Source: JACOTK01 sp963743945
Lineage (GTDB): Bacteria; Actinomycetota; Acidimicrobiia; Acidimicrobiales; CADCSY01
Reading direction: 5' to 3'
Assembly: GCA_963743945.1 (NCBI GenBank)
Contig: CAVURO010000008.1
Span: 260,242-324,241, forward strand
DNA: 64,000 nt
Notes under the pieces: model-generated
Databases searched by the model: none
What the model saw: only the letters and a program-made list of their open reading frames with translations
Told to the model about the DNA's origin: nothing
Part shown: positions 1-8,963 of the stretch, piece by piece
How the letters are laid out: every line of letters starts with the position of its first letter
Position numbering within the stretch: position 1 is the first letter of the stretch
Made by a program: the position numbers and the translations under genes

Positions 1-2240
1 TCAATGCACTCCTGGGCTCGTTGCTCGTGGTCATCCTGGTTGTGGGACCGGTGCAGGATGCGCTCTTCGGTGGTGTGCTGGTCGCCAACAGCGTGATCGG
101 CATCATCCAGGAGCTGCGTGCCAAGCGAACGCTCGACCGCCTCCTGCTCCTGGCGACTCCCAGGGCGAGCGTCGTCCGATCCGGCCGCGTGCTGGAGGTG
201 GCGGTGAGTGAGGTCGTCCTCGACGACGTGCTCGAGGTGGGCCCAGGTGACCCCGTCGTGGTTGACGGCGAGGTGGTGGCGGCGTTCGGTGTCGAGGTCG
301 ACGAGTCGCTGCTCACCGGTGAGGCCGAGCCGCGACTCGTCCAGGTGGGTGATCAGCTTCTGTCCGGATCGTTCGTGGTCGCCGGAAGGGGTCGTTTCCG
401 TGCGGTTCGCGTCGGCGCGGCCGCCTACGCGAACCAGATCACGGGTGAGGCCCGCCGATTCACCCTTGCGTCCTCGGCGCTCAGGGCGGGAATCGACCGG
501 ATCCTGCGCCTGGTCTCGTGGTTGATCGGGCCCGTCGCCGTGGTGCTCCTGGTGAGCCAACTGGAGGCACACGACAGTGTTGCCGAGGCGCTGCGAGGCG
601 CCGTCGCCGGTGTGGTGGCCATGGTGCCGGAGGGGTTGGTCCTGTTGACCAGCGTTGCGTTTGCCGCCGGCGTGGTGCGCCTCGGGCGCCGGAACGTCCT
701 CGTGCAGGAGCTCCCGGCAGTCGAGATCCTTGCCCGCGTCGACGTGATCTGTCTCGACAAGACGGGCACCCTGACCGAGGGGCAGATGGCCCTGGCCGCT
801 TTGGAGCCCCTCGGTGATACGGAGATCGAGGGTTGGCGGGACGCATTGGCCGCTCTGGTCGCAAGCGATCCCGATCCGAACGCAACCCTGCGGGCCGTCG
901 CGGACGGATTGGGTCCCGGACCTGGTTGGGTCCCGACCGCGACGACCCCGTTCTCATCCGAGCGCAAGTGGTCGGCAGCCTCCTTCGGACCCGGTCGCAC
1001 CTGGGTCCTGGGCGCCCCCGAGGTCCTCCTGGCAGGAGCCCTGGCCGGCGACTCTCGGGTCGATGTCGCACGCCGTCGATCAGAGGTGCTCGCCGGCGAG
1101 GGCCATCGGGTGGTGCTCCTCGGTCATTCGACGAGCCCCCTTGACGGCGTGAGCCTCCCGGAATCCATCGAGGCCGTTGCCCTCGTCGTTCTCGAGGACC
1201 GGTTGCGTGCGGATGCTCCCGCAACCATCGCCTACTTCACCGAACAGGGTGTCCGGATCAAGATCATCTCCGGTGACAACCCTCTGACGGCGGCAGCCGT
1301 GGCAGCCCGGGCGGGCGTCGATGTGGGGGAGGGCCCGATGGATGGCCGCGACCTGCCCGACGACATCGAGTCCCTTGCCGATGCGCTCGATGGGCATGCG
1401 GTCTTCGGGCGCGTCACCCCTCACCAGAAGCGAGCCATGGTGGCGGCGCTTCAGTCCCGCGGTCATGTCGTCGCCATGACGGGCGACGGGGTCAACGACG
1501 TCCTCGCCCTGAAGGATGCCGACCTGGGCATCGCGATGGGGTCGGGCAGCGCAGCCGGCCGGGCGGTCGCCCAGATCGTGTTGCTCGACAGCAGCTTTGC
1601 CACCTTGCCGCAGATCGTGGCGGAGGGGCGCCGTGTGCTCGGCAACATCGAGCGCGTGGCCAAGCTCTTCGTCACCAAGACCGTCTACGCGTTCCTGTTG
1701 GCCACGGCCACGGGTGTGGTGCAGCTGCCGTTTCCGTTCCTCCCGAGGCATCTCACGCTGGTCGGAAGCCTCACCATCGGCATCCCGGCGTTCTTCCTGG
1801 CGCTCTCGCCGACGTCGGAACGTGCCCGACCGGCGTTTCTGAGTCGAGTCCTGATCTTTGCCCTCCCAACGGGCCTGTTCGCCGGTTCGGCCACGTTCGC
1901 CACCTATGCGGTGGCTCGCCTCAGCCTGGGAGCCTCACTTGCCGAGTCGCGAACGGCGGCGACCGTCACCCTGTTGGCTTTCGGGCTCGTGGTCCTCGCT
2001 CGACTGGCACGGCCCCTGACCCCGGCTCATCGGCTGCTCATCGGGCTCCTGGCGGGGTCCGGCGTCCTGACCGTCGTTGTCCCCCAGGTCCGCAGGTTCT
2101 TCGAGCTGGACGTGCCATCCCTGCCGCTGACCCTGGTCGCCATCGGTACGCTGGCCTTGGCGTCGCAGGCACTGGCCCTGGCCGAACGTGTTCGCCGTTG
2201 GGGTCCCATCACTGAAAGACTGCTCGATGGTGAACGATGA
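1..2240 (+). CDS. ctpE: CtpE-like cation-transporting P-type ATPase (5' end outside window)
   Basis: P1B/P2-like E1-E2 ATPase that pumps a cation across the plasma membrane; the closest match I recognise is mycobacterial CtpE, linked to calcium uptake. The reading frame is open to the first bases of the window (codons start at base 3), and family members have about 60 more N-terminal residues, so the start is missing; the TTG at 21 is unlikely to be real. Visible marks are the actuator motif LLTGEAEP, the TM4 motif VPEGL (near 627), the phosphorylation site DKTGTLTEG with Asp at 756-758, and the hinge TGDGVND (1479-1499), followed by C-terminal membrane segments. The 3' end overlaps the next gene by 14 nt. 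Ion specificity is inferred. Confidence 0.9.
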   Translation, partial: NALLGSLLVVILVVGPVQDALFGGVLVANSVIGIIQELRAKRTLDRLLLLATPRASVVRSGRVLEVAVSEVVLDDVLEVGPGDPVVVDGEVVAAFGVEVDESLLTGEAEPRLVQVGDQLLSGSFVVAGRGRFRAVRVGAAAYANQITGEARRFTLASSALRAGIDRILRLVSWLIGPVAVVLLVSQLEAHDSVAEALRGAVAGVVAMVPEGLVLLTSVAFAAGVVRLGRRNVLVQELPAVEILARVDVICLDKTGTLTEGQMALAALEPLGDTEIEGWRDALAALVASDPDPNATLRAVADGLGPGPGWVPTATTPFSSERKWSAASFGPGRTWVLGAPEVLLAGALAGDSRVDVARRRSEVLAGEGHRVVLLGHSTSPLDGVSLPESIEAVALVVLEDRLRADAPATIAYFTEQGVRIKIISGDNPLTAAAVAARAGVDVGEGPMDGRDLPDDIESLADALDGHAVFGRVTPHQKRAMVAALQSRGHVVAMTGDGVNDVLALKDADLGIAMGSGSAAGRAVAQIVLLDSSFATLPQIVAEGRRVLGNIERVAKLFVTKTVYAFLLATATGVVQLPFPFLPRHLTLVGSLTIGIPAFFLALSPTSERARPAFLSRVLIFALPTGLFAGSATFATYAVARLSLGASLAESRTAATVTLLAFGLVVLARLARPLTPAHRLLIGLLAGSGVLTVVVPQVRRFFELDVPSLPLTLVAIGTLALASQALALAERVRRWGPITERLLDGER

Positions 2241-2610
2241 GACTCCGGGTCGGGCGGGTGACGAGGTCACGGTGTGGTTCAACGCGAGTTGTTCCAAGTG
2301 CCGCGGCGCCCGTGATCTCCTCGTCGAACATCACGTCGAGGCAAGGTATGTGCGCTATCTCGAGGATGCGCCCGGTCGTCAGGAGCTGGAACGGGTCATC
2401 CGCCTGCTGGGCATCGACGACCCGCGGGTCATGATGCGCACAGGCGAGGACGTGTACCGAAAGCTGAACCTCGCCGAGGCAACCTCCGACGAGCTGATCG
2501 ACGCCATGGTCGCGAACCCGATCCTGATCGAGCGGCCCATCGTCATCCGCGGCGACCGAGCGGTGATCGCCCGTCCACCCGAACACCTCCTCGAACTGCT
2601 CGACGACTAG
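2227..2610 (+). CDS. ArsC/Spx-family thioredoxin-fold protein (arsenate reductase-like)
   Basis: Protein of 127 residues in the ArsC glutaredoxin-fold family. The N-terminal motif NASCSKCRGAR aligns with the active-site region of ArsC/YfgD-type proteins (N-x-x-C-S-K-x-R), and a later RPIVIRGDRAVIARPPE segment matches the conserved 'RPI(v)..g..a.igRp' signature near the C terminus. It may reduce arsenate or act as a thiol oxidoreductase; YfgD-like members often have no proven arsenate activity. ATG at 2227 was chosen because it gives the usual family length; it overlaps the ATPase gene by 14 nt, suggesting coupling. Its stop codon overlaps, on the opposite strand, the stop of the next gene. 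Confidence 0.8.
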   Translation: MVNDETPGRAGDEVTVWFNASCSKCRGARDLLVEHHVEARYVRYLEDAPGRQELERVIRLLGIDDPRVMMRTGEDVYRKLNLAEATSDELIDAMVANPILIERPIVIRGDRAVIARPPEHLLELLDD

Positions 2611-2897
2611 CGGCCATGCTCCCGGTCGTCACGCTCGGCAGCCTTGACGGCGTAGCCGAGGATGATGGCGGGCATCAGCACGAACGATCCCGTGACCAGG
2701 CAGATGGTCGCGATGATGCTCACGGCGTCGGTGAACGTGAACACCGACCCGTAGACGAACGACAGCAGGGAGATCAGGAAGAGGCCGTAGCCGACCCGGT
2801 TGCCGATCTTCGCCCATCGGGCAAACCGCTCCCTGCGTACGATCACCGGGTCCTCGCGCTCGGCCCGGGGGGTGGCCCACTCCTCCTCTGCCCCCAT
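2607..2897 (-). CDS. Small two-helix membrane protein, unknown function
   Basis: A 96-residue protein with a charged N terminus (about 32 residues), two predicted membrane helices (roughly residues 36-52 and 60-84) and a short basic/acidic tail. I do not recognise a family beyond small actinobacterial two-TM proteins. It is the last gene of the leftward run and follows pmbA by 16 nt, with a 17-bp tandem repeat spanning the junction. Its TAG stop overlaps the TAG stop of the convergent ArsC-like gene (CTAG at 2607-2610). Coding character is supported by the helix pattern and tight packing. Confidence 0.7.
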   Translation of the reverse strand: MGAEEEWATPRAEREDPVIVRRERFARWAKIGNRVGYGLFLISLLSFVYGSVFTFTDAVSIIATICLVTGSFVLMPAIILGYAVKAAERDDREHGR

Positions 2898-2926
2898 CAG
2901 TGATCCGTTCCCATCAGTGATCGGTC
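2893..2926. repeat. 17-bp tandem repeat across the pmbA / small-membrane-protein junction
   Basis: Two copies of a 17-bp unit beginning CCCATCAGTGATC (2893-2909 and 2910-2922, with the final bases diverging). Read on the minus strand each copy contains TGATGGG. The first TGA is the pmbA stop; the ATG overlapping it opens a five-codon mini-ORF (M-G-T-D-H-stop) whose TGA overlaps the ATG of the small membrane protein. The unit length is 3n+2. Confidence 0.75.
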
Positions 2927-4266
2927 ACCGAGGTGAAGGCGAAGGAGCGCAGGCGAAGGGCGGGAACACGCGTGTCGCCTCCCTCGTCGCAACAGGTGTG
3001 CAACTCGTTGCCCACGCCGTCGCAGCCTGCCAGCGCGTCGAGGATCGACACGTTGTACCGAAGGTTGCGTACCGGGGCGACGACCCTGCCCTCCCGGATG
3101 CGAAAGGTGCCATCTCGGGTCATGCCGGTGATCAGTGACTGTTTCGGATTCACCACCCGTGTGTACCAGAAACGCGTCACCAACAAGCCATGGTCGACGC
3201 CGGCGATCAATTCGTCGAGGCTCTCGGCGCCGGGCGACAGCACGAGGTGGCCCGGGTAGGGGCCCCACGGATTGGGACCGGGAAGACCATGTCCCGTGGA
3301 GGCGACCCCTGCTCGTGCGCCGCTCGCCCGATCGTGGACCACGCCCGTGGCAATGCCCTCGGTGATCAGCTCGACCCGCTGCTTGGGCGTTCCCTCCCCG
3401 TCGAAGGGAAGCCCGATTGCTCCGTCCTCGAGCGCATCGTCGTAGATGGTGACGAGCGGCGAGGCGACCGGATCACCGAGACGCCCGCTGAACGCGGATC
3501 GCCCCTCGGTCCATGCCTTGCCGGAGAACGCGCAGAGCCCGAGGTGGTCGACCAGGGTCATGACCGCGGGGCTCGCCAGCACGACCGTGTGGTCTCCCGG
3601 TTCGACCGGCTGGGGGTTCACCGTGTCGCGACAGAGCTTCGCGGCCCGTGCACCGAGATCGCTGCCGTCGATGCCCCCCAGGGCGATGCCGGCGTCCTCG
3701 GCCCATCCGCTTGCGCCGTTCGGGCCCATCACGACCGTCGAGAGCGCGGCACGGGTGCAGCGTGCCTGGTGGTGAGCGCCCTCCGTGGTGCCGAAGGCGA
3801 CCTCGGTCTCGGCGGTCGACAGGGCCCCGGCCCCTCGCTGGTCGCCACCGACCTGAGCGAGCAGCTCGGCGACGATCGCGACGCGCTCGTCGGGGGTGGC
3901 ATGGGCGGTCGACTCGTCGTGTCGATCACCCCAGGGCGCCAGGTCGGCCGGTCCGGCGAGCCCCGGCCAGTGTGGGTCCGGGGGCGTCAGTCGAGCGGCG
4001 GCAAGGGCGTTTCGCACGGCGGCCCTGGCGCCCTCGGGTGACGTGTCGTTCGTCGTGCATGCCCCCACCCGTCCATCGAGGACAACCCGGACGGCAACGG
4101 TGGTGTCATCGGCCGCCACGTGCTGATGGACGACGTTGGCGGCGAATCGAGTGAGCCCCTCCCGGTGCCGCGAGATGGTGACCTCGGTCCCGTCCGAGTC
4201 ACCACCGGCGGAGAGGGTCACATCGATGAGTCGATCGGTGAGCCCGAGGTCGTCGGAACGGCTCAT
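2914..4266 (-). CDS. pmbA: PmbA/TldE-family metalloprotease subunit
   Basis: Inactive-partner (TldE/PmbA) homologue of the TldD-TldE protease, which cleaves unfolded or peptide substrates and matures some RiPPs in other bacteria. The 450-residue protein has the family's alternating blocks, including ISRHREGLTRFAANVVHQ near the N terminus, the central FSGRLGDPVASPLVTIYDD segment and a C-terminal VRNLRYNVSILDAL. It lacks an HExxxH metal motif, as expected for the TldE partner. ATG 4266 gives an ATGA overlap with tldD, implying translational coupling and a heterodimer. The longer upstream reading frame is antisense-like noise inside tldD and was rejected. Confidence 0.9.
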   Translation of the reverse strand: MSRSDDLGLTDRLIDVTLSAGGDSDGTEVTISRHREGLTRFAANVVHQHVAADDTTVAVRVVLDGRVGACTTNDTSPEGARAAVRNALAAARLTPPDPHWPGLAGPADLAPWGDRHDESTAHATPDERVAIVAELLAQVGGDQRGAGALSTAETEVAFGTTEGAHHQARCTRAALSTVVMGPNGASGWAEDAGIALGGIDGSDLGARAAKLCRDTVNPQPVEPGDHTVVLASPAVMTLVDHLGLCAFSGKAWTEGRSAFSGRLGDPVASPLVTIYDDALEDGAIGLPFDGEGTPKQRVELITEGIATGVVHDRASGARAGVASTGHGLPGPNPWGPYPGHLVLSPGAESLDELIAGVDHGLLVTRFWYTRVVNPKQSLITGMTRDGTFRIREGRVVAPVRNLRYNVSILDALAGCDGVGNELHTCCDEGGDTRVPALRLRSFAFTSVTDH

Positions 4267-5729
4267 GGCGTGCCCACCTGGACGTTGCGAAACCGTGCCG
4301 GTGCGGCGCCGTGGGCGACGTAGCCGATCTGGGGAGGCTGTCCCTTGCCGCAGTTGGGCAGACCCCACGCTCGCCAGAGATCGGGGCCGCCGACCGCGTC
4401 GAGCGAAGCCCAGAAGGCCAGGGTGCGCCCGGTGTAGGTGGCATTGCGAACGACACGCCCGAGCCTGCCGCCCTTGATCTCCCGGGCCCATTCGGTGCCG
4501 AACTGGAAGTCGACCCGACGGTCGTCGATCGACCATGAACGGTTGGTCTCCAGGTAGAGGCCGTCGTCCACACCGTCGAGCAGCTCGTCGAGCGAGCCTG
4601 CCGAACCCGGCAACAGGGACACGTTGGTCATGCGAATCATCGGGAGATGAGCCCACGACTGGGCACGCACGGTTGCCCCGGAATGTGCCATGCCGATCTC
4701 GCCCGCCAACTCCCGTGAGGTCAACATGCCCGTCAGCACCCCTTCGGAGACGATCGGTGTGCAGCCGGCGGCGACACCTTCGTCGTCGAATCCAAAGGTT
4801 CCGAGCGCTCCGGGGGTGGTGGCGTCGGCGACGACGTGGAGCTGAGGCGAGCCGTAGCGCAACCTACCCACGTCCGATGGTGTCAGGAACGACGTTCCCG
4901 CGTAGGCCGCCTCCATGCCGAGCACCCGGTCGAGCTCGATCGGGTGCCCGATCGACTCGTGCACCTGGAGAGCCACCTGACTGCCGTCGAGCACCACGGT
5001 CGTCACGCCGCTGGGACAGGGCGGGGCATGCAGCAGCATCACCGCCTCCCGGCCGACCCGTTCGGCGTTCCCCACGAGGTCGAGGCGCCGGATCAACTCG
5101 AAGCCCTCGGTTCCGAAATCACCCCCGAACGAGTTGGGATAGGAGCGATTCTGGGCTTCCGACTCGCCCACGGCCGTGGCCTCGATGCCGCCCCCGCACT
5201 GGACGATGCGCTGCTCGATGCGGCTTCCCTCGCTGGTGACCAGCAGCGAATGACGACGCCAGGCGGCGAGGCCCGCCTCGGCGACCGAAACTCCTGGCAC
5301 GCTGCGCATTCTCAGCGTGGCAGCAACCAACAGGGCGATCTTCTCCTCGAGCGCCACGGCGAAGGGATCCTCCATGACGACGTTGGACCAGGAGGCGATC
5401 GTGGGGTCGACCGGAGCGAGCCTTGGCGGAGCGGGCCCGAGCAGCGCACCCGAACGTGCCACCTGCAGGGCGAGACGCGCGGCAGCCTCGACCGAGGTCG
5501 CGTCGAGGTCACGGGTTGCGGCAAAACCCCAGCATCCGTCGGCGATCACCCGCAGGCCGATCCCGATCGAGGTCGACTGGATCACGCCCTCGACCTCGCC
5601 GTCGCGCACCGAGCAGCGTTCGCCTGCCATGTCGAGCACTCGGGCATCGGCATAGGTGGCCCCGTTGCCGATGGCGACGTCGACACCCCTCTGCGCCTGC
5701 TCGCCGAAGGCCGCCTCGAGCGATCTCAT
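4263..5729 (-). CDS. tldD: TldD-family zinc metalloprotease catalytic subunit
   Basis: Catalytic subunit of the TldD/TldE protease complex, 488 residues. The zinc-site motif is present as VHESIGHPIELDR (family HExxGH) in the middle of the protein, followed by the conserved GTFGFDDEGV and the C-terminal GKGQPPQIGYVAHGAAP and FRNVQVG. Start ATG 5729 overlaps the stop of the glycosyltransferase gene (ATGA), and its own stop overlaps the pmbA start in the same way. TldD/E is known to trim RiPP leader peptides (microcin B17, for example); the MNIO-type locus near 39-41 kb makes that role worth considering here, but linkage is not shown. Confidence 0.93.
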   Translation of the reverse strand: MRSLEAAFGEQAQRGVDVAIGNGATYADARVLDMAGERCSVRDGEVEGVIQSTSIGIGLRVIADGCWGFAATRDLDATSVEAAARLALQVARSGALLGPAPPRLAPVDPTIASWSNVVMEDPFAVALEEKIALLVAATLRMRSVPGVSVAEAGLAAWRRHSLLVTSEGSRIEQRIVQCGGGIEATAVGESEAQNRSYPNSFGGDFGTEGFELIRRLDLVGNAERVGREAVMLLHAPPCPSGVTTVVLDGSQVALQVHESIGHPIELDRVLGMEAAYAGTSFLTPSDVGRLRYGSPQLHVVADATTPGALGTFGFDDEGVAAGCTPIVSEGVLTGMLTSRELAGEIGMAHSGATVRAQSWAHLPMIRMTNVSLLPGSAGSLDELLDGVDDGLYLETNRSWSIDDRRVDFQFGTEWAREIKGGRLGRVVRNATYTGRTLAFWASLDAVGGPDLWRAWGLPNCGKGQPPQIGYVAHGAAPARFRNVQVGTP

Positions 5730-6796
5730 GTGTGTGCCATGCCGGTGAACCCCATCGTCGACAGTAGCTCGCCGAGCTCTCGACGGAGTCGGTCGTAGGA
5801 GAAGTGGGATCGAGCGAGGGCAGCGTTGTGATCGTGGAACGTGGTGGCCGCCGCCGAGAGCTCGCCCAAATCGAGAAATCGGGCGATGCCGTCGGCGTCG
5901 CCCACGGGGAACCATCGAAATCCCAGGTCGGCGATGTCGGCGGCGACGGGGTACAGCTTGACGGCGAGCGGGCGGCGGTGGATGGCTGCCTCGATGAGCG
6001 GGTTGCCGAAGCCCTCCCAGGTCGAGGGAAACGCGACGACGTCGGATGCGGCATAGGCGTCCGCCATGCCGGTCGGCGCCGGGGTGTGCAGGACGCGGCA
6101 GCGGGCACTTCCGAGGTGCGCTGCCAGCGTCGGTCCGTAGCCCTCCTCGGCGGGTCCGGTGAGCCAGTAGGTGGCGCCCAGTGCCTCGGCGAGGCGGAGC
6201 GCATCGGGAACCCCCTTGCGCTCGATGGCTCGCACGGGGTGCAGCACCACCCGTTCATCGGGTCCGATGCCCAGCATTGCCCGAGTCGGCTCCCGTTCAC
6301 CGGGCGACTCGTCGACATCGAAGCTGTTGGCGATGGTCTGCGCCTCGATCCCCCGTTCGCCGAGCTGACCCCTGCTGAGCTCGTTGACCGTGACATGGCG
6401 CCAGGCCGGGTCGTCGGGAGGCATGCCCGTGAGATGGGCGAGGCGGGGACGTTGCCATGCGAGGTCGTGGTGGTGCAGGACGGCCGGACGTCCTGTCAGG
6501 ACTTCGGCGACGACGTCGGAGGCGTGCGGGCTGAGCGGCAGCGAGCAGAGGTTCTCCACGATCACCAGATCGACGTCGGCGAGGGCGGCGCCGAGCGCCG
6601 CGACCGTATCGATCCTCGATGGCATGGGTTCGGGGGCCGGCCAGGACAGAGCGGGGATGATGTGCCGGGCCCGGCCCGAGCCGGCAACGGTGGTGACCGA
6701 GAAGCCGAGCTCGACGAGGGCCCGTTCCCAGGATCGGGCGACGACCGCCACGCCGTCATTGCCACCCAGGCGATACGAGACGATGGCCGCTCTCAG
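5726..6796 (-). CDS. GT4-family glycosyltransferase, probable CTG start
   Basis: Retaining GT-B glycosyltransferase that would add a sugar to a lipid or polysaccharide acceptor at the inner membrane face. The protein opens with LRAAIVSYRLGGNDGVAVV, the first beta strand and glycine loop of GT4 enzymes, and has the donor-site motif PSTWEGFGNPLIEAA (E-x7-E) near the C terminus. No ATG, GTG or TTG lies at the expected start. CTG at 6796 overlaps the TGA of the upstream DUF5317 gene (CTGA) and has GAGG 7 nt ahead, so I chose it, giving 356 residues. Acceptor unknown. Its stop overlaps the tldD start. Confidence 0.8.
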   Translation of the reverse strand: MRAAIVSYRLGGNDGVAVVARSWERALVELGFSVTTVAGSGRARHIIPALSWPAPEPMPSRIDTVAALGAALADVDLVIVENLCSLPLSPHASDVVAEVLTGRPAVLHHHDLAWQRPRLAHLTGMPPDDPAWRHVTVNELSRGQLGERGIEAQTIANSFDVDESPGEREPTRAMLGIGPDERVVLHPVRAIERKGVPDALRLAEALGATYWLTGPAEEGYGPTLAAHLGSARCRVLHTPAPTGMADAYAASDVVAFPSTWEGFGNPLIEAAIHRRPLAVKLYPVAADIADLGFRWFPVGDADGIARFLDLGELSAAATTFHDHNAALARSHFSYDRLRRELGELLSTMGFTGMAHT

Positions 6797-7509
6797 CGAG
6801 CTGCCTCGATCGATGGCTGAGAGCCACGGCGCTTCGTCGGAGCCGCGGTCTCGCCGGTGAGGTCGATGACGTCGATGACCTCGACGAGCGCGTCCGGACT
6901 CCGCTGCGAGGTCAGATCGACGATGGAGAGGTCGAGGACGGCGAGCGCCTCGGACATGCTCGTCGAGGCGCGCCGTTCGCGGGGGCCGACGGGACGCAGG
7001 AGGCGGAACATGAGATCGCTCACCCCGAACGCCATGATCAGGTCGCCGAAGGAGAGGACGGCATGGAGCGGCTCGACCGGGATGATGTCGCCGAGAAACG
7101 ACAGCCGGTCCGTCGACACCGACACGTGGCGTCGACTGCCGAGGTCGAGGCGGTCGAGCTCGTCGGGTTGTGCGATGCCTGCGGTGACGAGTGCGGGCCG
7201 GTCCACCGGCATGCCGGTGTTGACCGCGGTTGCCGTCATGTTCAGTCCGAGCCCCAATATCACCACGACGATGCCCGTGACCGACAGGTTGGCGAAGCCG
7301 AAGACGATCAGTGCCGCATACGAACCGAGCACCGGCAACAAGGCCTGTGACTCGCTCAGGTTGGCGATCTCGGGGATCATCTGCAGGGCCAAGCCCAGCA
7401 GCAGCAACGGCCACAGGGACCAACGGTGCTCGAAGGCATGGCGGGCGCGGCCGCCGGCGGCCAGCCCGAGGAGGAGCCCCACGCCGGCGGCGATCAGTGT
7501 GACAGCCAT
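6793..7509 (-). CDS. DUF5317-family membrane protein
   Basis: A 238-residue protein with about five hydrophobic segments in the first 190 residues (starting MAVTLIAAGVGLLLGLAAGG) and a hydrophilic tail of about 45 residues. The FANLSVTGIVVVILGLGLN segment and the following P-V-D-R/D-R-L-x-F-L-GDIIPV pattern match DUF5317, an uncharacterised actinobacterial and clostridial family. ATG 7509 was chosen because upstream sequence is not membrane-like. It is the first gene of the leftward operon and is divergent from ccmA, with about 100 bp between them. Function unknown; the tail is longer than usual for the family. Confidence 0.75.
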   Translation of the reverse strand: MAVTLIAAGVGLLLGLAAGGRARHAFEHRWSLWPLLLLGLALQMIPEIANLSESQALLPVLGSYAALIVFGFANLSVTGIVVVILGLGLNMTATAVNTGMPVDRPALVTAGIAQPDELDRLDLGSRRHVSVSTDRLSFLGDIIPVEPLHAVLSFGDLIMAFGVSDLMFRLLRPVGPRERRASTSMSEALAVLDLSIVDLTSQRSPDALVEVIDVIDLTGETAAPTKRRGSQPSIEAAR

Positions 7510-7609
7510 GTCCGAAGCGTACTCCCGTGGTCCGATCCGCCGGTCGATGCCGATGGCGGGTCGGCCTGCCTTGGTCGATTGCCCGATCACCGGTATTTTG
7601 AGGTCAGCC

Positions 7610-8299
7610 ATGGAGCCCGTCGTCCACCTTCGTGCCGCGGTCTGCCTCCTGGGCCGCTTTCCCGCTCTTGCCGGTGTCGACCTCGAGGTCGACCGAGGTG
7701 AGGTGGTGCTGCTTCGCGGTCCCAACGGGGCAGGCAAGTCGACCTTGTTGCGGGCGTTGGCCGGCCTCGTCCCCGTGGCCGAGGGCGAGGCCGTCGTGCT
7801 GGGCTGCGATCTTCGTGCCGATCGCCGAGCCGTTCGTTCGCTGGTCGGCCTGCTCGGTCACGCATCTGGTCTGTACGAGGACTTGAGCGTGGCCGACAAC
7901 GTCTCGTTCTGGGCTCGTGCAGCACGCCGTCCGCAGTCGGCGGCCGATGGCGCCCTGGCACGTGTCGGTCTGGACGGACGACTCGCCCCCGTCACGGTCT
8001 CGCGGCTGTCGGCAGGTCAGAGACGTCGGGCGTCGTTGGCCGTCCTGTTGGCCCGTGACTGTCCCTTGTGGCTGCTCGACGAGCCCCATGCGGGCCTCGA
8101 CGCCGCCGGCCGCGACCTGCTCGATGCGATCGTACGCAGTGCCGCCGACGAGGGACGAACGGTCGTCTTCGCGAGTCACGAGCTCGACCGTGCGGTTGCC
8201 CTTGCCGATCGCACCGTTGTGGTGGCGGCGGGTCAGGCTCGTCTCGACGGTGAGGTCCCTCGTGCCGTGAGTCCCTCGGCGGTTCCCCATGTGGCGTGA
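7610..8299 (+). CDS. ccmA: CcmA, ATPase of the CcmABCD heme-handling ABC complex
   Basis: ATP-binding subunit of the ABC complex that releases holo-CcmE during System I cytochrome c maturation, on the cytoplasmic face. The 229-residue protein has Walker A GPNGAGKST (residues 37-45), the ABC signature LSAGQRRR, Walker B LWLLDEPHAGLD and the switch histidine in ASHELD. ATG 7610 was chosen because the sequence before it is antisense to the DUF5317 gene; AGGTCA precedes it. It is the first gene of the ccm operon and overlaps ccmB by 11 nt. Confidence 0.92.
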   Translation: MEPVVHLRAAVCLLGRFPALAGVDLEVDRGEVVLLRGPNGAGKSTLLRALAGLVPVAEGEAVVLGCDLRADRRAVRSLVGLLGHASGLYEDLSVADNVSFWARAARRPQSAADGALARVGLDGRLAPVTVSRLSAGQRRRASLAVLLARDCPLWLLDEPHAGLDAAGRDLLDAIVRSAADEGRTVVFASHELDRAVALADRTVVVAAGQARLDGEVPRAVSPSAVPHVA

Positions 8300-8963
8300 C
8301 GCCGTGCTCGTCGCGGGCAAGGATCTGCGCATCGAAGCCCGCTCGCGGGTGACCACCAATCAGGTGCTGCCCTACGCGGTGCTGGTCCTGGTGCTCTTTG
8401 CGTTCGCGCTCGATCCCGACCGCGGGGTGCTGGCGAGGGCATCGGCGGGCCTCTTCTGGGTGGCCGTGCTCTTCTCGGCGTTGCTCATGGTGCAGCGCTC
8501 GAATGTCATCGAGACCCTGGACGGGGCTCGGGACGCGCTGCGGCTCTCGGGGCTCGACCCTGCGGGCATCTTCCTGGGAAAGGCCGCCGCCGTGATGGTG
8601 CAGCTTCTGCTTCTCGAGATCGTCCTCGGGTTCGGGGTGGTCGTCCTGTACGGCGTCGACCCGGCGGGGTTCGGGGTTCTGGCGGTGACCGCGTTGGTGG
8701 CGACCTGGGGCCTTGCCGGCGCCGGGACCATCTACGGGGTGCTGTCGGCCGGACAGCGCGGCCGTGAGACACTGCTTCCCTTGTTGTTGTTACCGGTTGT
8801 GGCCCCCGTCCTGATCGCCGCGACCCGAGCGTCGGAGTCGGCGCTGAACGGCGTGAGCCTCGACGTCTCGGCAGGCGACTGGATTGCCCTGCTCACGGTC
8901 TTTGCCGTGATCTACACCTCGTTCGGCGTCGTGGCCTTCGGCCCCCTCCTGGAGGATCAATGA
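8289..8963 (+). CDS. ccmB: CcmB, membrane subunit of heme exporter complex
   Basis: Permease-like subunit of the CcmABCD complex, 224 residues with six predicted membrane helices. The N-terminal DLRIEARSRVTTNQVLPYAVLVLVLFAFAL and the segment RGRETLLPLLLLPVVAPVLI are characteristic CcmB blocks (family 'R.rE.LlPlLLLPl..PvlIa'). It overlaps ccmA by 11 nt and ccmC by 4 nt (ATGA), so the subunits are very likely translated as a coupled set. Confidence 0.92.
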   Translation: MWRDAVLVAGKDLRIEARSRVTTNQVLPYAVLVLVLFAFALDPDRGVLARASAGLFWVAVLFSALLMVQRSNVIETLDGARDALRLSGLDPAGIFLGKAAAVMVQLLLLEIVLGFGVVVLYGVDPAGFGVLAVTALVATWGLAGAGTIYGVLSAGQRGRETLLPLLLLPVVAPVLIAATRASESALNGVSLDVSAGDWIALLTVFAVIYTSFGVVAFGPLLEDQ

